A DNA stretch of 34,680 nt from CAZDDI01 sp964504195. GTDB lineage: Bacteria > Chloroflexota > Anaerolineae > B4-G1 > SLSP01. Below the pieces are notes generated by a model. The model was not told the origin of the DNA, made no database searches, and worked only from the letters and a program-made list of their open reading frames with translations. The stretch is from positions 1-34,680 of the forward strand of contig CAZDDI010000050.1 in NCBI GenBank assembly GCA_964504195.1, written 5' to 3'. The position numbers and the translations under genes are program-made. Shown one piece after another: positions 7,456 to 15,967 of the stretch (the stretch's first letter is position 1; every line of letters begins with the position of its first letter).

Positions 7456-8451
7456 TTACCGTGGACGAAGATTCTTGCGGGGGAACGGGCGCGGTTTCAC
7501 CGGCTCGCCGAATATATCATCCAGACATTGATGCGCATCTTTTTCCGCCCGGCGAAAAAGACGGATGTGATTGTCCCGCGCGTAGGTTGTCATCAAGCCC
7601 ACCGGCAACGGACTATCCGGTGAGACAAACCGTATCCACTTAAGATGTGGATACGCCCCCAATCGCTGCTCCACCCGAAGCAGCTCGTAATCTTTCCACG
7701 CGATCTCCCCCAACATCATATCGAGCGCTGGCTCGAAGGCCGCCCACAAACGTTGTGGAATCGCTAGCAGCTCATCATTGAGCGAGGGCAGCTGGGGCGC
7801 GTGCCAGGTGCGCACAGGCCGCCCCGGCCACGGGGCCATCATCACCACGACAATCTCCGTTGCGCCCAGCTCCAACGCCTTGCGAAACGGGGTGTTGACC
7901 AGCGTGCCACCATCCAGATAGGTGGTGCCTTTGATTACTGTTGGCTCATACCATAAAGGAATGCTGCAACTGGCTTGCACGGATTCGGCACTGATACCTC
8001 CACCCCGGTTGTTGAAATAAACCAGTTGGCGCAAGTCAGCGTCCACCGCCGTGATCCACACATCATAAGGCGATTCCGCACCGTTGAGCACTTCCGGGAT
8101 CACCCAGGGACGGCCTAACCAGGGGGCCAGCGTACCCTTGAGCGTGCCGAGTAAGGGCGTAGTATCAAAAACATGCCGTCCACCGCGTACCAGATTATCG
8201 AGGTAGACATCGGCAGCTTGCATTTTCTGGACGTGTCCGGTTTCCAGCTCCAACCAGCGATCGCGCAGAGCCGTCACAGGGAGGCCCGAACCCAACGCAG
8301 CGCCGTTCACTGCGCCAATGGATGTGCCAACGATGATATCTGGTCGCCACCCCACATCTTCCAAATAAGCAAGTGCGCCGATATGATACGCACCACGCCC
8401 GCCGCCGCCGGAAAGCACCAATGCGCGTTTCTCTACGGTCTCTGTGGACAT
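7456..8451 (-). CDS. Patatin-like phospholipase
   Basis: A 331-residue protein of the patatin/RssA family. The oxyanion-hole motif GGGGRG (15-20), the nucleophile elbow GTSIG with Ser44, and the DGG motif with Asp180 give the complete Ser-Asp dyad of a lipid acyl hydrolase. No signal peptide is seen, so it probably acts at the inner face of the membrane or in the cytosol. The ATG at 8451 is preferred over the GTG one codon earlier since AAGGAG is then six bases away. The gene stands alone between repeat-rich spaces. Substrate cannot be told from sequence. Confidence 0.92.
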   Translation of the reverse strand: MSTETVEKRALVLSGGGGRGAYHIGALAYLEDVGWRPDIIVGTSIGAVNGAALGSGLPVTALRDRWLELETGHVQKMQAADVYLDNLVRGGRHVFDTTPLLGTLKGTLAPWLGRPWVIPEVLNGAESPYDVWITAVDADLRQLVYFNNRGGGISAESVQASCSIPLWYEPTVIKGTTYLDGGTLVNTPFRKALELGATEIVVVMMAPWPGRPVRTWHAPQLPSLNDELLAIPQRLWAAFEPALDMMLGEIAWKDYELLRVEQRLGAYPHLKWIRFVSPDSPLPVGLMTTYARDNHIRLFRRAEKDAHQCLDDIFGEPVKPRPFPRKNLRPR

Positions 8452-8478
8452 CACGAGCTCCTTTCACTGCTGTGCGAA

Positions 8479-8644
8479 ACCTGCCAGGTCTTAACTTAAT
8501 GACCTTACATTTTCACTATAGCACCAAATCCCTCGCGCAACAATGCCAATAACCCAAAATAACCCAAATTATCCCAAATAAAATTTGGGTTATCTGTTTT
8601 TTTGTAAAGGTGCTACGCTGATGAAGGTGTTTTGCAGGTACGCA
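8479..8644. repeat. Dispersed-repeat half and AACCCAAA hairpin
   Basis: The segment at 8479-8511 (AAACCTGCC, then TCTTAACTTAATGAC) matches 20324-20353 almost base for base, so it is a second, solitary copy of one end of the palindrome there. Further on, AACCCAAATT (8561-8570) and AATTTGGGTT (8582-8591) form a hairpin followed on the plus strand by ATCTGTTTTTTT, a terminator-like shape, within a small array of AACCCAAA units. No gene is seen in this space. Confidence 0.55.
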
Positions 8645-9544
8645 TCACTTCGTACTCTCTACCCGCTTCCATAGCGCCGCCAACGGGCGGCGGAGCAGGC
8701 GCACGTTGATGAAAACCAGTGCCCACAGATGCGCGCGCGCGGCAAAGAGCACCAACGTCCACAGCCGCTCACGCCACGTGTGGGGATACGCTAATGCCAG
8801 GCCCGGGCCATCGCGCAATTCCCGGCCGGCTGAGCGCATTTGATACGGTGAACAGCGTACATAGTCCTGCGCGTAACCACCCGCCGAGCGCACCTTTTGT
8901 CGCAACCAATCGCGATAAGTGGTGGGGTACTTGACCTGCACGCGGGCCTCCGGCGCATAGGCGATGCGATAACCCTGTTCGGCGATGCGATGCGAAATCA
9001 CGGCATCCTCGGCGAGCGCGTCTTCGGGAATGGGCGGAAGCAACGCGCGCCGGGCGGCGAACAGATAGCCCGAGCAAAGCAAAAACTGCCCTGCCAGCGC
9101 CCGCGCCGCGCGTACCGCGTGCGCGCTATCCGTGAGCAGGTGCGACCAATACCCCAAGCAGGTGTCACGTGGGCTGCTGCTGACGGGACGCCCCGTAACG
9201 GCCCCTACTTGCGGATCCGCAAAAGGCGCGAGCAGCGACACGAGCGCGTTCACCCCCACCTCCACATCTCCATCGCTGAAGACGACGAACTCCCCGCGCG
9301 CTGCCGCTAACCCCAGGTTGAGCGCGGCAGGCTTGCCCCGCTGCGGGTCAGCAATGTGGCGCAAACCGGGGCAGCGAGGCGCATAGGCCAGCGCCACCGC
9401 CGCCGTCTCCGCATCTGGGCACACGACAAGCAGCTCGGCTCTGGCGGGCAACTGCGGCAAGAGCACTTCAATAGCTCGGCCAATCGTGGCGGCCTCACGG
9501 TAAGCGGTGATAACTACTGTCAGCGAGCAGGGGACTTCGTTCAT
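8645..9544 (-). CDS. Family 2 glycosyltransferase
   Basis: A 299-residue GT-A fold enzyme. SLTVVITAYREAATIGRAI is the N-terminal nucleotide-binding strand-loop, GKPAALNLGLAAARGEFVVF precedes the metal-binding SDGDVEV, and LAEDAVISHRI plus a later QKVRSAGGY give the acceptor-side ED and [QR]xxRW-like positions. Two hydrophobic stretches near the C-terminus suggest membrane attachment. GT2 enzymes move sugars from nucleotide-sugars to lipid or polysaccharide acceptors. The ATG at 9544 follows AAGGAGGCG; an upstream extension to 9682 would translate repeat sequence and is rejected. It lies 186 bp after another glycosyltransferase and may work in the same envelope pathway. Confidence 0.9.
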   Translation of the reverse strand: MNEVPCSLTVVITAYREAATIGRAIEVLLPQLPARAELLVVCPDAETAAVALAYAPRCPGLRHIADPQRGKPAALNLGLAAARGEFVVFSDGDVEVGVNALVSLLAPFADPQVGAVTGRPVSSSPRDTCLGYWSHLLTDSAHAVRAARALAGQFLLCSGYLFAARRALLPPIPEDALAEDAVISHRIAEQGYRIAYAPEARVQVKYPTTYRDWLRQKVRSAGGYAQDYVRCSPYQMRSAGRELRDGPGLALAYPHTWRERLWTLVLFAARAHLWALVFINVRLLRRPLAALWKRVESTK

Positions 9545-9730
9545 CGCCTCCTTTGCAAATGACGAATTGTGAATGGCGAATGGCGAATCAAAACCAGCGT
9601 AACGCGGAGCGTCTGCTTCACGCGCGCGCGAACGGCGCGTAACGTTTGTTGGCGGGCATGGTTTTGTTGTAGTCTGCTTCACGCGCGCGCGAACGGCGCA
9701 GCTATGCGCTGACAGTTCGCGCTACAGGGT
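9545..9730. repeat. 28-bp direct repeat pair and TTCGCCATTCGCC motif
   Basis: GTCTGCTTCACGCGCGCGCG plus AACGGCGC occurs at 9611-9638 and again at 9672-9699, identical over 28 bp, start to start 61 bp. The second copy is followed by a small palindrome (GCGCAGCTATGCGC). At 9571-9589 GAATGGCGAATGGCGAATC, the same motif as at 29984-30001, lies immediately before the ribosome binding site of the downstream gene. Confidence 0.8.
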
Positions 9731-10840
9731 TCATCCCTCCAACAATCTTCGCATCACAGCAGCAACCTGTTGCGCGGCGCGCTCCCACGCGAACCGGTGC
9801 AGGTTTGTCTCTCCGCGCGCGACGAGCTCACGCCGCAGGGCGGCATCGGTCAACACTTGCCGCAATCCAGCGGCGATGGCCTCCGTATCGAGCGGATTCA
9901 CCAGCAGCGCGCCATCGCCCGCTGCCTCCGGCAGGCTAGAGGTGTTACTTGTGAGCACCGGCACGCCGCACGCCTGCGCCTCCAGCACGGGAAAGCCGAA
10001 CCCCTCGTAGAGCGAAGGGAACGCGAAGACACGCGCACCAGACAGCAGCGCGGCCTTATCCGCCTGCGCCACATAGCCGGGGAAATGCACCCGCGCTTCT
10101 AGCCCGGCTGCACGCACCTGCTCCCGCAGCGGCGCTTCCATCCAGCCGGATGGCCCAACCAACGCCAGGTGCAACGCCGGGAAATCCCCTATCAACTGCC
10201 CAAAAGCTGCCACGAGCCGCGCCAGGTTCTTGCGCGGCTGAATACGCCCTAAAAAGAGCACGTAGTTCGGGGGCAGCCCGTAGCGCGCGCGGACGGCAGC
10301 CTGTTGCACCGGATCACGCACCGGGGCAAGATCGGATTCATAGCCGGGGTAGACGATGGTGATTTTTTCCGCCGGCGTGCGGTACTCGTGGCAGAGCGCG
10401 TCGCGGGTGGCCTGCGAATCTGCCAGGATATGGGTGGCCGCCGCCGCGTTCCAGCGTGTGCCAAGCTCCAGGTAGAGCCGCTGGCGCAGCGGATGTGCGG
10501 CGGGAAAGTAGCAGTAGCCCAAATCGTGGATGGTAACGAGGGTGCGACGGGGACGCACCAGCGGCAGGACGTGCGCTGGCACGAAGAGCAGGTCAGGCGG
10601 CTCGCGGAGGAGCTCCCACGAAAGGCGCACATGCGTCCACAGGCGCGGGAAGGGAATCAGGCGTAGCTCCGCGCCGGGGAAAGCGCCCTCCGGCGGCGGC
10701 TCGCGGAAGTACAAGCGCGCGCGCAGCCCCGCCAGCTCCGGCAGCAACGCGCGGATGAGATGATACGAGTAGCCCTCCGTGCCGGTGGGGACGGCGCTTA
10801 CCGCCCGGCTGGCATCTATCCCGACCAGCGGCGCGCTCAT
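9731..10840 (-). CDS. Family 4 (GT-B) glycosyltransferase
   Basis: A 369-residue GT-B enzyme. The N-terminal half has GIDASRAV and PTGTEGYSYHLIRALL (acceptor-side glycine loop) and TIHDLGYCYFP. The C-terminal half has VLFLGRIQPRKNLARLV and the donor-site EGFGFPVLEAQACGVPVL, in which the EX7E pair holds the nucleotide-sugar. This is the usual mannosyl/rhamnosyl/glucosyltransferase layout; the exact donor is unknown. The ATG begins five bases after the stop of the membrane protease gene, so the two are probably translationally coupled. With the GT2 gene downstream it may take part in glycolipid or exopolysaccharide synthesis. Confidence 0.93.
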   Translation of the reverse strand: MSAPLVGIDASRAVSAVPTGTEGYSYHLIRALLPELAGLRARLYFREPPPEGAFPGAELRLIPFPRLWTHVRLSWELLREPPDLLFVPAHVLPLVRPRRTLVTIHDLGYCYFPAAHPLRQRLYLELGTRWNAAAATHILADSQATRDALCHEYRTPAEKITIVYPGYESDLAPVRDPVQQAAVRARYGLPPNYVLFLGRIQPRKNLARLVAAFGQLIGDFPALHLALVGPSGWMEAPLREQVRAAGLEARVHFPGYVAQADKAALLSGARVFAFPSLYEGFGFPVLEAQACGVPVLTSNTSSLPEAAGDGALLVNPLDTEAIAAGLRQVLTDAALRRELVARGETNLHRFAWERAAQQVAAVMRRLLEG

Positions 10841-10845
10841 GGCGG

Positions 10846-12057
10846 TTACAGCATCACAATCGTCAACGGCACGGGCACGAGCAGCAGGATGAAGAGGACG
10901 ACCATGCCCCAGCCCACCGCGCGTCGGGTGGGATCCAGCGGCGTCACATCATCCAGCGGGGCCGGGTGGCGCGTCCCCATCCAGTTGACCAGAAACCCTA
11001 GCAGCACCCACGTCCATCCGGCGGTGCTGATCTGTGTGGGAGTGGTGGGTAAGCCCAGGTAAAGCGTGAGCAGTTGCGGGCCATAGGGTAGATACTCGGC
11101 CAGCAGCAGCAGCCCGCCCCATCCGAACATCACCCACTTCATCATGCGCGCTAACAGCCATGCCTTGCGGCCCCACAGCGCGTAGGCGACATGACCGCCG
11201 TCCAGTTGGCCGACTGGAAACAGATTGAGAGCCGTCACCATCAGCCCGGCCCACGCCGCAAAGGCGACGGGGTGCAACATGATGTCCAATCCACCGGACG
11301 GCAACACCTGCCCAGCGCGCAGATACTTGAGTGCGGAGTAGAGCAGCGAATTACCTTCCAGCATCAGAGGTTCGCCCACTGGCAATATATCTACGGTCGA
11401 GAGCGCCAGCCCTAGTACGAGCAGCGGGATACCAATGACCAGCCCGCCCAGCGGGCCGGCCGCCCCGATGTCGAAGAGCGCCTTGCGACTGCGCATCGGG
11501 GCGCGCTGCACGATGACCGCGCCCATCGTGCCGAGGATACTCAGCGGCATGGGGATAAAGTACGGCAGGCTAACCGGCGAACCATACCGCCGCGCCACAA
11601 AGTAATGGCTCAGCTCGTGGAAGGTGAGAATCCCCAGCAGCGTCCCGGCGAAGGGCAGCCCGCGCCAGAGGGCGTCGAAGCCCAACTCGAGCGGATCAGC
11701 GCCGTGGTAGAGCGCGCCGGTAAACACGACCACCAGGAGGGTGATCAGAAACAACACCAGATTGATCCACGGATTACCGGTTTTGCCCTTCACGATACCC
11801 GGAACAGCCTGGATAACGTGCAAGTCCTCTTGACGGGTAAGCAGCGGTGTATAGTCCAACGCAGCCAAGCGCCGTTCCAACTCTTCGAAAAGCGCGCCAG
11901 AATCTGCCGCGCGCAATTGCCCGGAAAACTGTACCGCCGGCTGCAAATCATTGGTAAGCAATAGCACTTCTTCAATCAGCATGACTTCTTCAACAATAGC
12001 GCGCAGTTGTTGCAACAACTGCGCTTGTGCATCGGGTTCATATACAATAGGTGGCAT
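10846..12057 (-). CDS. Site-2 protease family (M50) membrane metalloprotease
   Basis: A 403-residue polytopic protein. HELSH at about 147-151 in a hydrophobic helix gives the zinc ligands and general base, and NLFPVGQLDGGH near residue 275 supplies the third ligand aspartate. There are about six membrane segments and no PDZ domain. A soluble N-terminal domain of about 90 residues, with no family recognised, precedes the core. Site-2 proteases cut transmembrane segments of anti-sigma factors or clear membrane remnants; target unknown. The ATG at 12057 has GAGGTATCTT before it, better than the TTG four codons earlier. It is the first gene of a likely unit with the GT4 gene. Confidence 0.92.
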   Translation of the reverse strand: MPPIVYEPDAQAQLLQQLRAIVEEVMLIEEVLLLTNDLQPAVQFSGQLRAADSGALFEELERRLAALDYTPLLTRQEDLHVIQAVPGIVKGKTGNPWINLVLFLITLLVVVFTGALYHGADPLELGFDALWRGLPFAGTLLGILTFHELSHYFVARRYGSPVSLPYFIPMPLSILGTMGAVIVQRAPMRSRKALFDIGAAGPLGGLVIGIPLLVLGLALSTVDILPVGEPLMLEGNSLLYSALKYLRAGQVLPSGGLDIMLHPVAFAAWAGLMVTALNLFPVGQLDGGHVAYALWGRKAWLLARMMKWVMFGWGGLLLLAEYLPYGPQLLTLYLGLPTTPTQISTAGWTWVLLGFLVNWMGTRHPAPLDDVTPLDPTRRAVGWGMVVLFILLLVPVPLTIVML

Positions 12058-12089
12058 AAGATACCTCAATGGTAATTAAGTATTTAATC

Positions 12090-12209
12090 GTAACTGCTCA
12101 GCCAAGACGTGGGATGCACTTGTTTTACAGGCAAGACCGTGAGTTTTGTGCTTCCCGCCGCCATTTCAGGCGCAAAAGTGCGTCCCACCTGAGTAGTTAC
12201 TGTAAAACA
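12090..12209. repeat. Nested palindrome between trmFO and M50 genes
   Basis: Three sets of arms are seen: 12090-12101 with 12189-12200 (11 of 12), 12109-12121 with 12176-12188 (12 of 13), and TGTTTTACAG 12121-12130 with CTGTAAAACA 12200-12209. The order is not fully nested, as the last pair crosses the others, so two structures may alternate. No coding capacity. It lies between the trmFO stop and the M50 start. Confidence 0.65.
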
Positions 12210-12231
12210 TGATGTGTGACCAGTGTATTCT

Positions 12232-13566
12232 TCACGTTTCACGCATTACATTTTCTAACCACGCTTCCAGATCAGCCAGGGCACGGGTGGCATAGGCTTC
12301 GCCCCGCGCGCGTTTGCCGCGCACGGCAGTTTCGAGCGGGGGCAATATGCCAAAATTGGCCTTCATCGGCTGAAAACCCTGCGGTTCGGCGTGGGTGATG
12401 TAGTGCAACAGTGCGCCACTCATGGTAGTGGGCGGTAACGTGAGCAGCGATTCGCCCAGCGCCAGCCGCGCCGCGTTGACCCCGGCCAGCCACCCGCCCG
12501 CGATATTGCCCGCGTAGCCCTCCAACCCGGCGAGCTGCCCCGCGAAGAACAGCTCCGGGCGCACCTGGAGCTGTAACGTGGGCAACAAAAGCGCCGGCGC
12601 GTTAAGGAAGGTATTACGGTGCATCGCACCATATCGCACGAAGCGCGCTTTCGCCAGGCCGGGGATGAGGCGCAGCACACGATCCTGATCACCGTATTTG
12701 AGATTAGTCTGAAAACCTACCAAATTGTAAAGCGATCCAGCGGCATTATCTTGCCGTAGCTGCACCACAGCGTGGGGACGTTTGCCCGTGCGCGGATCAC
12801 GCAGCCCCACTGGGCGCAGCGGGCCAAATGCCAGCGCATCAGAGCCGCGCGCGGCCAACACCTCTACCGGCAAGCACGCCTCGAAGAAGTGCGGATCGGT
12901 CTGCTCGAAGTCGCGCAACGGGGCGCGCTCCGCCTCAAGCAACGCCGTCACGAAACGCGCATACTCCTCGCGGTTCATGGGGCAGTTGATGTAGTCACCC
13001 TCTTCCTCATCGCCCTTGCCATAGCGCGAGGCACGAAAAGCGATGGCGAAGTTGACCGAGTCCAGTTCAACAATAGGAGCAATAGCATCGTAGAAGTAAA
13101 GTGCATCACTACCCGTGAGGTGAACGATAGTCTGGGCCAGCGCCGGGGATGTGAGCGGCCCGCTGGCGATGACCACCGGGCCGGTATCAGGCAACGTTGT
13201 GACCTCTTCGCGGTAGAGTGTAATGCGTGGGTGGGCGGTGATACGCCGCGTGACCTCAGCGGCGAACCCGTCGCGGTCAACGGCAAGCGCGCTGCCGGCG
13301 GGCACGCGCTGCGCATCAGCAACAGCGATGGTCAACGCGCCGAGCCGGCGTAGCTCGGCCTTGAGCAGCCCAGAAGCCCGCCCAGGCAGGTCAGAGCCGA
13401 GCGAGTTTGAGCAAACAAGCTCGGCCAGGTGAGCGGTCTGGTGCGCGGGTGTGGCGGTGTGCGGGCGCATCTCGTACAGGTGGACTTGCAAACCGCGCTC
13501 CGCTGCTTGCCAGGCGGCTTCGCTCCCGGCCAGCCCACCACCGATAACAGTGAGTGTGTGTATCAT
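12232..13566 (-). CDS. trmFO: Folate/FAD-dependent tRNA (uracil-54-C5) methyltransferase
   Basis: A 444-residue flavoprotein. It opens with the FAD-binding motif VIGGGLAGSEAAWQAAERG, then YEMRP and the conserved VCSNSLGSD with Cys52, and later INCPMNREEYARF and RNTFLNAP. Together these are diagnostic of TrmFO, which makes ribothymidine at position 54 of tRNA from methylene-tetrahydrofolate. Length is normal. The C-terminal SGALLHYIT and FQPMKANFGILPPLE are also family-typical. No strong ribosome binding site precedes the ATG. It appears to be a single-gene unit, bordered by palindromes on both sides. Confidence 0.97.
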   Translation of the reverse strand: MIHTLTVIGGGLAGSEAAWQAAERGLQVHLYEMRPHTATPAHQTAHLAELVCSNSLGSDLPGRASGLLKAELRRLGALTIAVADAQRVPAGSALAVDRDGFAAEVTRRITAHPRITLYREEVTTLPDTGPVVIASGPLTSPALAQTIVHLTGSDALYFYDAIAPIVELDSVNFAIAFRASRYGKGDEEEGDYINCPMNREEYARFVTALLEAERAPLRDFEQTDPHFFEACLPVEVLAARGSDALAFGPLRPVGLRDPRTGKRPHAVVQLRQDNAAGSLYNLVGFQTNLKYGDQDRVLRLIPGLAKARFVRYGAMHRNTFLNAPALLLPTLQLQVRPELFFAGQLAGLEGYAGNIAGGWLAGVNAARLALGESLLTLPPTTMSGALLHYITHAEPQGFQPMKANFGILPPLETAVRGKRARGEAYATRALADLEAWLENVMRET

Positions 13567-13598
13567 AGTGTCGCTCGAATTGGTTTAGAATCTATCCA

Positions 13599-13673
13599 AA
13601 AATTCACGAAGGCGGTGGTGGGGTTCGGCAGGCTCACCCACCGCCTGTCGAACCCCACCACCGGCGGAATTTT
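13599..13673. repeat. Palindromic repeat upstream of trmFO
   Basis: TGGTGGGGTTCGGCAGGC (13616-13633) pairs with GCCTGTCGAACCCCACCA (13643-13660) at 17 of 18 positions around a 9-base loop. Outer AAAATTC (13599-13605) and GAATTTT (13667-13673) extend it. This has the GTTCGGCAGGCTCACC look of a repeat common in environmental genomes. Confidence 0.65.
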
Positions 13674-13791
13674 CGGACAGGTTCTTAAGAAAATGTGATG
13701 CGTCAATATCTTTTGATTGCACTTCACACAGCACGTTTCACGAACGCTTTGCTTCCGATCGAGAGCGCAATTCCACAAACACAGGCCCGGA

Positions 13792-13811
13792 GCAGCTAGG
13801 ATCCGGGCCTG
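13792..13811 (-). terminator. Hairpin downstream of DUF2007-like gene
   Basis: CAGGCCCGG and CCGGGCCTG make 9 perfect pairs. It stands about 50 bp after the stop codon of the minus-strand gene at 13861-14145. There is no clear T tract, so termination efficiency is uncertain. Confidence 0.5.
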
Positions 13812-13860
13812 CGCAGGGCAAAATACGCGACGTCATCCTGCCGCGTGACATAACGGCCCA

Positions 13861-14145
13861 TCAGGCATCTTCTTTACGCACATCGGGCGGTACGGAGAAA
13901 ATTTCGCCGGCGCGGGGATCGCTCTTGAGCAGCTGCTCAGCTTCCTCGGTCCACTCAATGGGAACCATCACCCGCACCTGACCACCCCCGTCCACGCCAA
14001 TGCCGAGATTAGGAGTTGCTGATTCGTAACTGAGCAGCACCGAGATACCGGCACTCTCCAATGCGCCGCGAACGACCATCGCGCGTAACATACCCTGAGC
14101 TACATAAACGGTTGCCAAGCCGATAGTTTGTTCCTCGTGGTTCAT
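13861..14145 (-). CDS. Small DUF2007-like putative signalling protein
   Basis: A 94-residue soluble protein. The pattern VYVAQGMLRAMVVRGALESAGISVLL followed by a glycine-rich loop and VRVMVPIEWTEEAEQLL matches the beta-alpha-beta layout of DUF2007 proteins, where a short ferredoxin-like fold is read as a signal-transducing module. No catalytic residue is evident. The start ATG has AAGGAGGG at the right distance. It is transcribed divergently from the pair of unknown genes at 14411, with a 265-bp space between them holding a promoter for that pair. Confidence 0.75.
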   Translation of the reverse strand: MNHEEQTIGLATVYVAQGMLRAMVVRGALESAGISVLLSYESATPNLGIGVDGGGQVRVMVPIEWTEEAEQLLKSDPRAGEIFSVPPDVRKEDA

Positions 14146-14202
14146 TGTTGCGCCCTCCTTGTTTGTAATTGGGTATCTATAGTGTGCAACAAAATCGCTT
14201 AT

Positions 14203-14231
14203 TTGTCAAACCGTTTCATTGCTGGTATAAT
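14203..14231 (+). promoter_or_regulatory. Sigma70-type promoter for the 14411 gene pair
   Basis: TTGTCA (14203-14208), 17 bp, TATAAT (14226-14231). This would start a leader of about 170 nt before the GTG at 14411. Nothing else is recognised in the leader. Confidence 0.75.
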
Positions 14232-14410
14232 TTGGATGTTTCATGTGTCAATAACGAAAAGACTTTTTACTACGGAAGACACAGAGATTTTCGAGATTCA
14301 GCAAGCAAAATAAAAACCTTGCTTAACTTTGATAAAAACTCTACGATTTTTCCGTACTTCCCGGGGTAAAACTTATTTTTCGCTGCAGTTTGCTGTGAAA
14401 GGGTAAATTT

Positions 14411-15967
14411 GTGAGTGATGTAGGAAAAAATCAATACTGGGAACAATTCTCGATTGTCCCCACCGATTTAGAACATTTGGCGAATTTCCTGATGGAAAGC
14501 GAGACCCCGCGCACAATTCCGCACCTAGCGCAGGAATTAATTACGCATCGCTACCAGCATTTATGTGATCTTGCGGAAGCCACGTTGTCGCAAGGGCGCA
14601 TTTATCGCCCTTGCGAGACCTATGCCCTGGAAGAAAAAGTTATCTTCCCGCATTTAGGCAATCTATTAGGTGAAGTATGTTCCGTGCGCGCCGGACACAA
14701 TCCAGAATATACTGATTTTAGTGTGATGCAGGTTAAGTTCGAGAGTGGAGCAGAACGCGAGTTTGTTACGAATCTAAGCGTCTCGCATCCACTGGACGAG
14801 GCCGTCTACGCCCCCGTCGGTGATCTCACCCCGGAGCTGCTCTGGGAACAGTATGGCAACATGGTACAAATGGCATTACACCAAGCGTTGCAAACGAACG
14901 CGCAATTCGTCACGATGGGCGAACAATGGTTCTTGCGCGAGCTGCTACTAGAGATTTCGCTGGTGCAGCTAAACATCGCCGAGGCATTGCTGGATATGGC
15001 ACAGGGCGGCCCGCTGCCGACGACAGCACTGCTTGAAGAGTTGGAAATGCCGGCCGAGATCTCCCCCCCCCTGCAAATTTTCTCACTAGAACATGCTTTA
15101 GAGCGCGACGGGCGCTTCGACGAAGTCGGGCCGGCCGGACAGGCATTGTGGTATTTGCAGCGTATGGAGCCCAAAAGCGTGTTGGAAATTCCCGAACGCC
15201 TGCGTTACATTCCGCTGCCCTACAACCGGAGCGCGATTGACACAGACGCACTGGCATTAGAGCAACAGGTAGCCGATGAATGGACCGAATCCGCCTTCGA
15301 TGGCACGCTAGATGAAGGTTTAGCAGTCATATTATTTTACCCACACTGGCGCAGCGGGACCCTACCACTCAATGCGCGGCTAGCACAGCTCTTCCCCACC
15401 GCGCGGCTGACGGATCGTGTACGCTTTTCTTTCATGGATAAAGACACGGGCAAGACCTTCCCCGGTTGGGTGGTACGTAGTGGACGCTATGTATACGGGT
15501 TGCAGGAATGGTACGCCGAAAACCAGGTAGGTGTTGGCGCATACATTGACTTACAAGCCAGTCAGGAAGCGGGCGTCATTGAAATCCACGCGCGTCACAT
15601 TCGTTCACGGCGCGGTGAGTGGCTACGCACGGTCACCGCGCGTGATAATCGCCTCCACTTCGAGGTGACACGCGCACCGGTAGCCTGTGAATATGACGAA
15701 CTGGCAGCGATCATCGTACCTGACCCGCAAGTCGTGGATACACTTGCACAGGATTTACGTCGTATCCCGCTGGAGAATCTGGTTGAACAAATTTTCAGCG
15801 GCCTATCGGGTCTCAGCCTACAACGCGCCGTCCACGCAGTCACGCTGTATAGTGTATTGAATCTGTTACGGCGTGTGCCGCCCCTGCCAATGTTGGCGGC
15901 GCTGGCTATGGATCAACGCTACAATGCGTTGGGAGACAATTACTGGGCCTATCGAGGAGATGATTGA
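14411..15967 (+). CDS. Uncharacterised 518-residue soluble protein
   Basis: I do not recognise a family. No signal peptide or membrane segment is seen, so it is probably cytosolic. Residues about 15-50 (LEHLANFLMESETPRTIPHLAQELI) have the helix spacing of a small winged-helix or adaptor module. Residues 60-140 look beta-rich. An alpha-helical middle part (about 155-260) is followed by a beta-rich region (320-430) and a helical C-terminus. The GTG start has AAAGGG upstream. Its stop overlaps the start of the next gene (TGATG), so the two products are made together and probably act as a complex. Codon use and base composition resemble the neighbours. A promoter lies 180 bp upstream. Function unknown. 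Confidence 0.8.
   Translation: MSDVGKNQYWEQFSIVPTDLEHLANFLMESETPRTIPHLAQELITHRYQHLCDLAEATLSQGRIYRPCETYALEEKVIFPHLGNLLGEVCSVRAGHNPEYTDFSVMQVKFESGAEREFVTNLSVSHPLDEAVYAPVGDLTPELLWEQYGNMVQMALHQALQTNAQFVTMGEQWFLRELLLEISLVQLNIAEALLDMAQGGPLPTTALLEELEMPAEISPPLQIFSLEHALERDGRFDEVGPAGQALWYLQRMEPKSVLEIPERLRYIPLPYNRSAIDTDALALEQQVADEWTESAFDGTLDEGLAVILFYPHWRSGTLPLNARLAQLFPTARLTDRVRFSFMDKDTGKTFPGWVVRSGRYVYGLQEWYAENQVGVGAYIDLQASQEAGVIEIHARHIRSRRGEWLRTVTARDNRLHFEVTRAPVACEYDELAAIIVPDPQVVDTLAQDLRRIPLENLVEQIFSGLSGLSLQRAVHAVTLYSVLNLLRRVPPLPMLAALAMDQRYNALGDNYWAYRGDD

Noticed and set aside
8561..8603. Terminator of a plus-strand gene
   Set aside because: No plus-strand gene lies upstream; the hairpin is in an AACCCAAA repeat and is described as part of the intergenic repeat.
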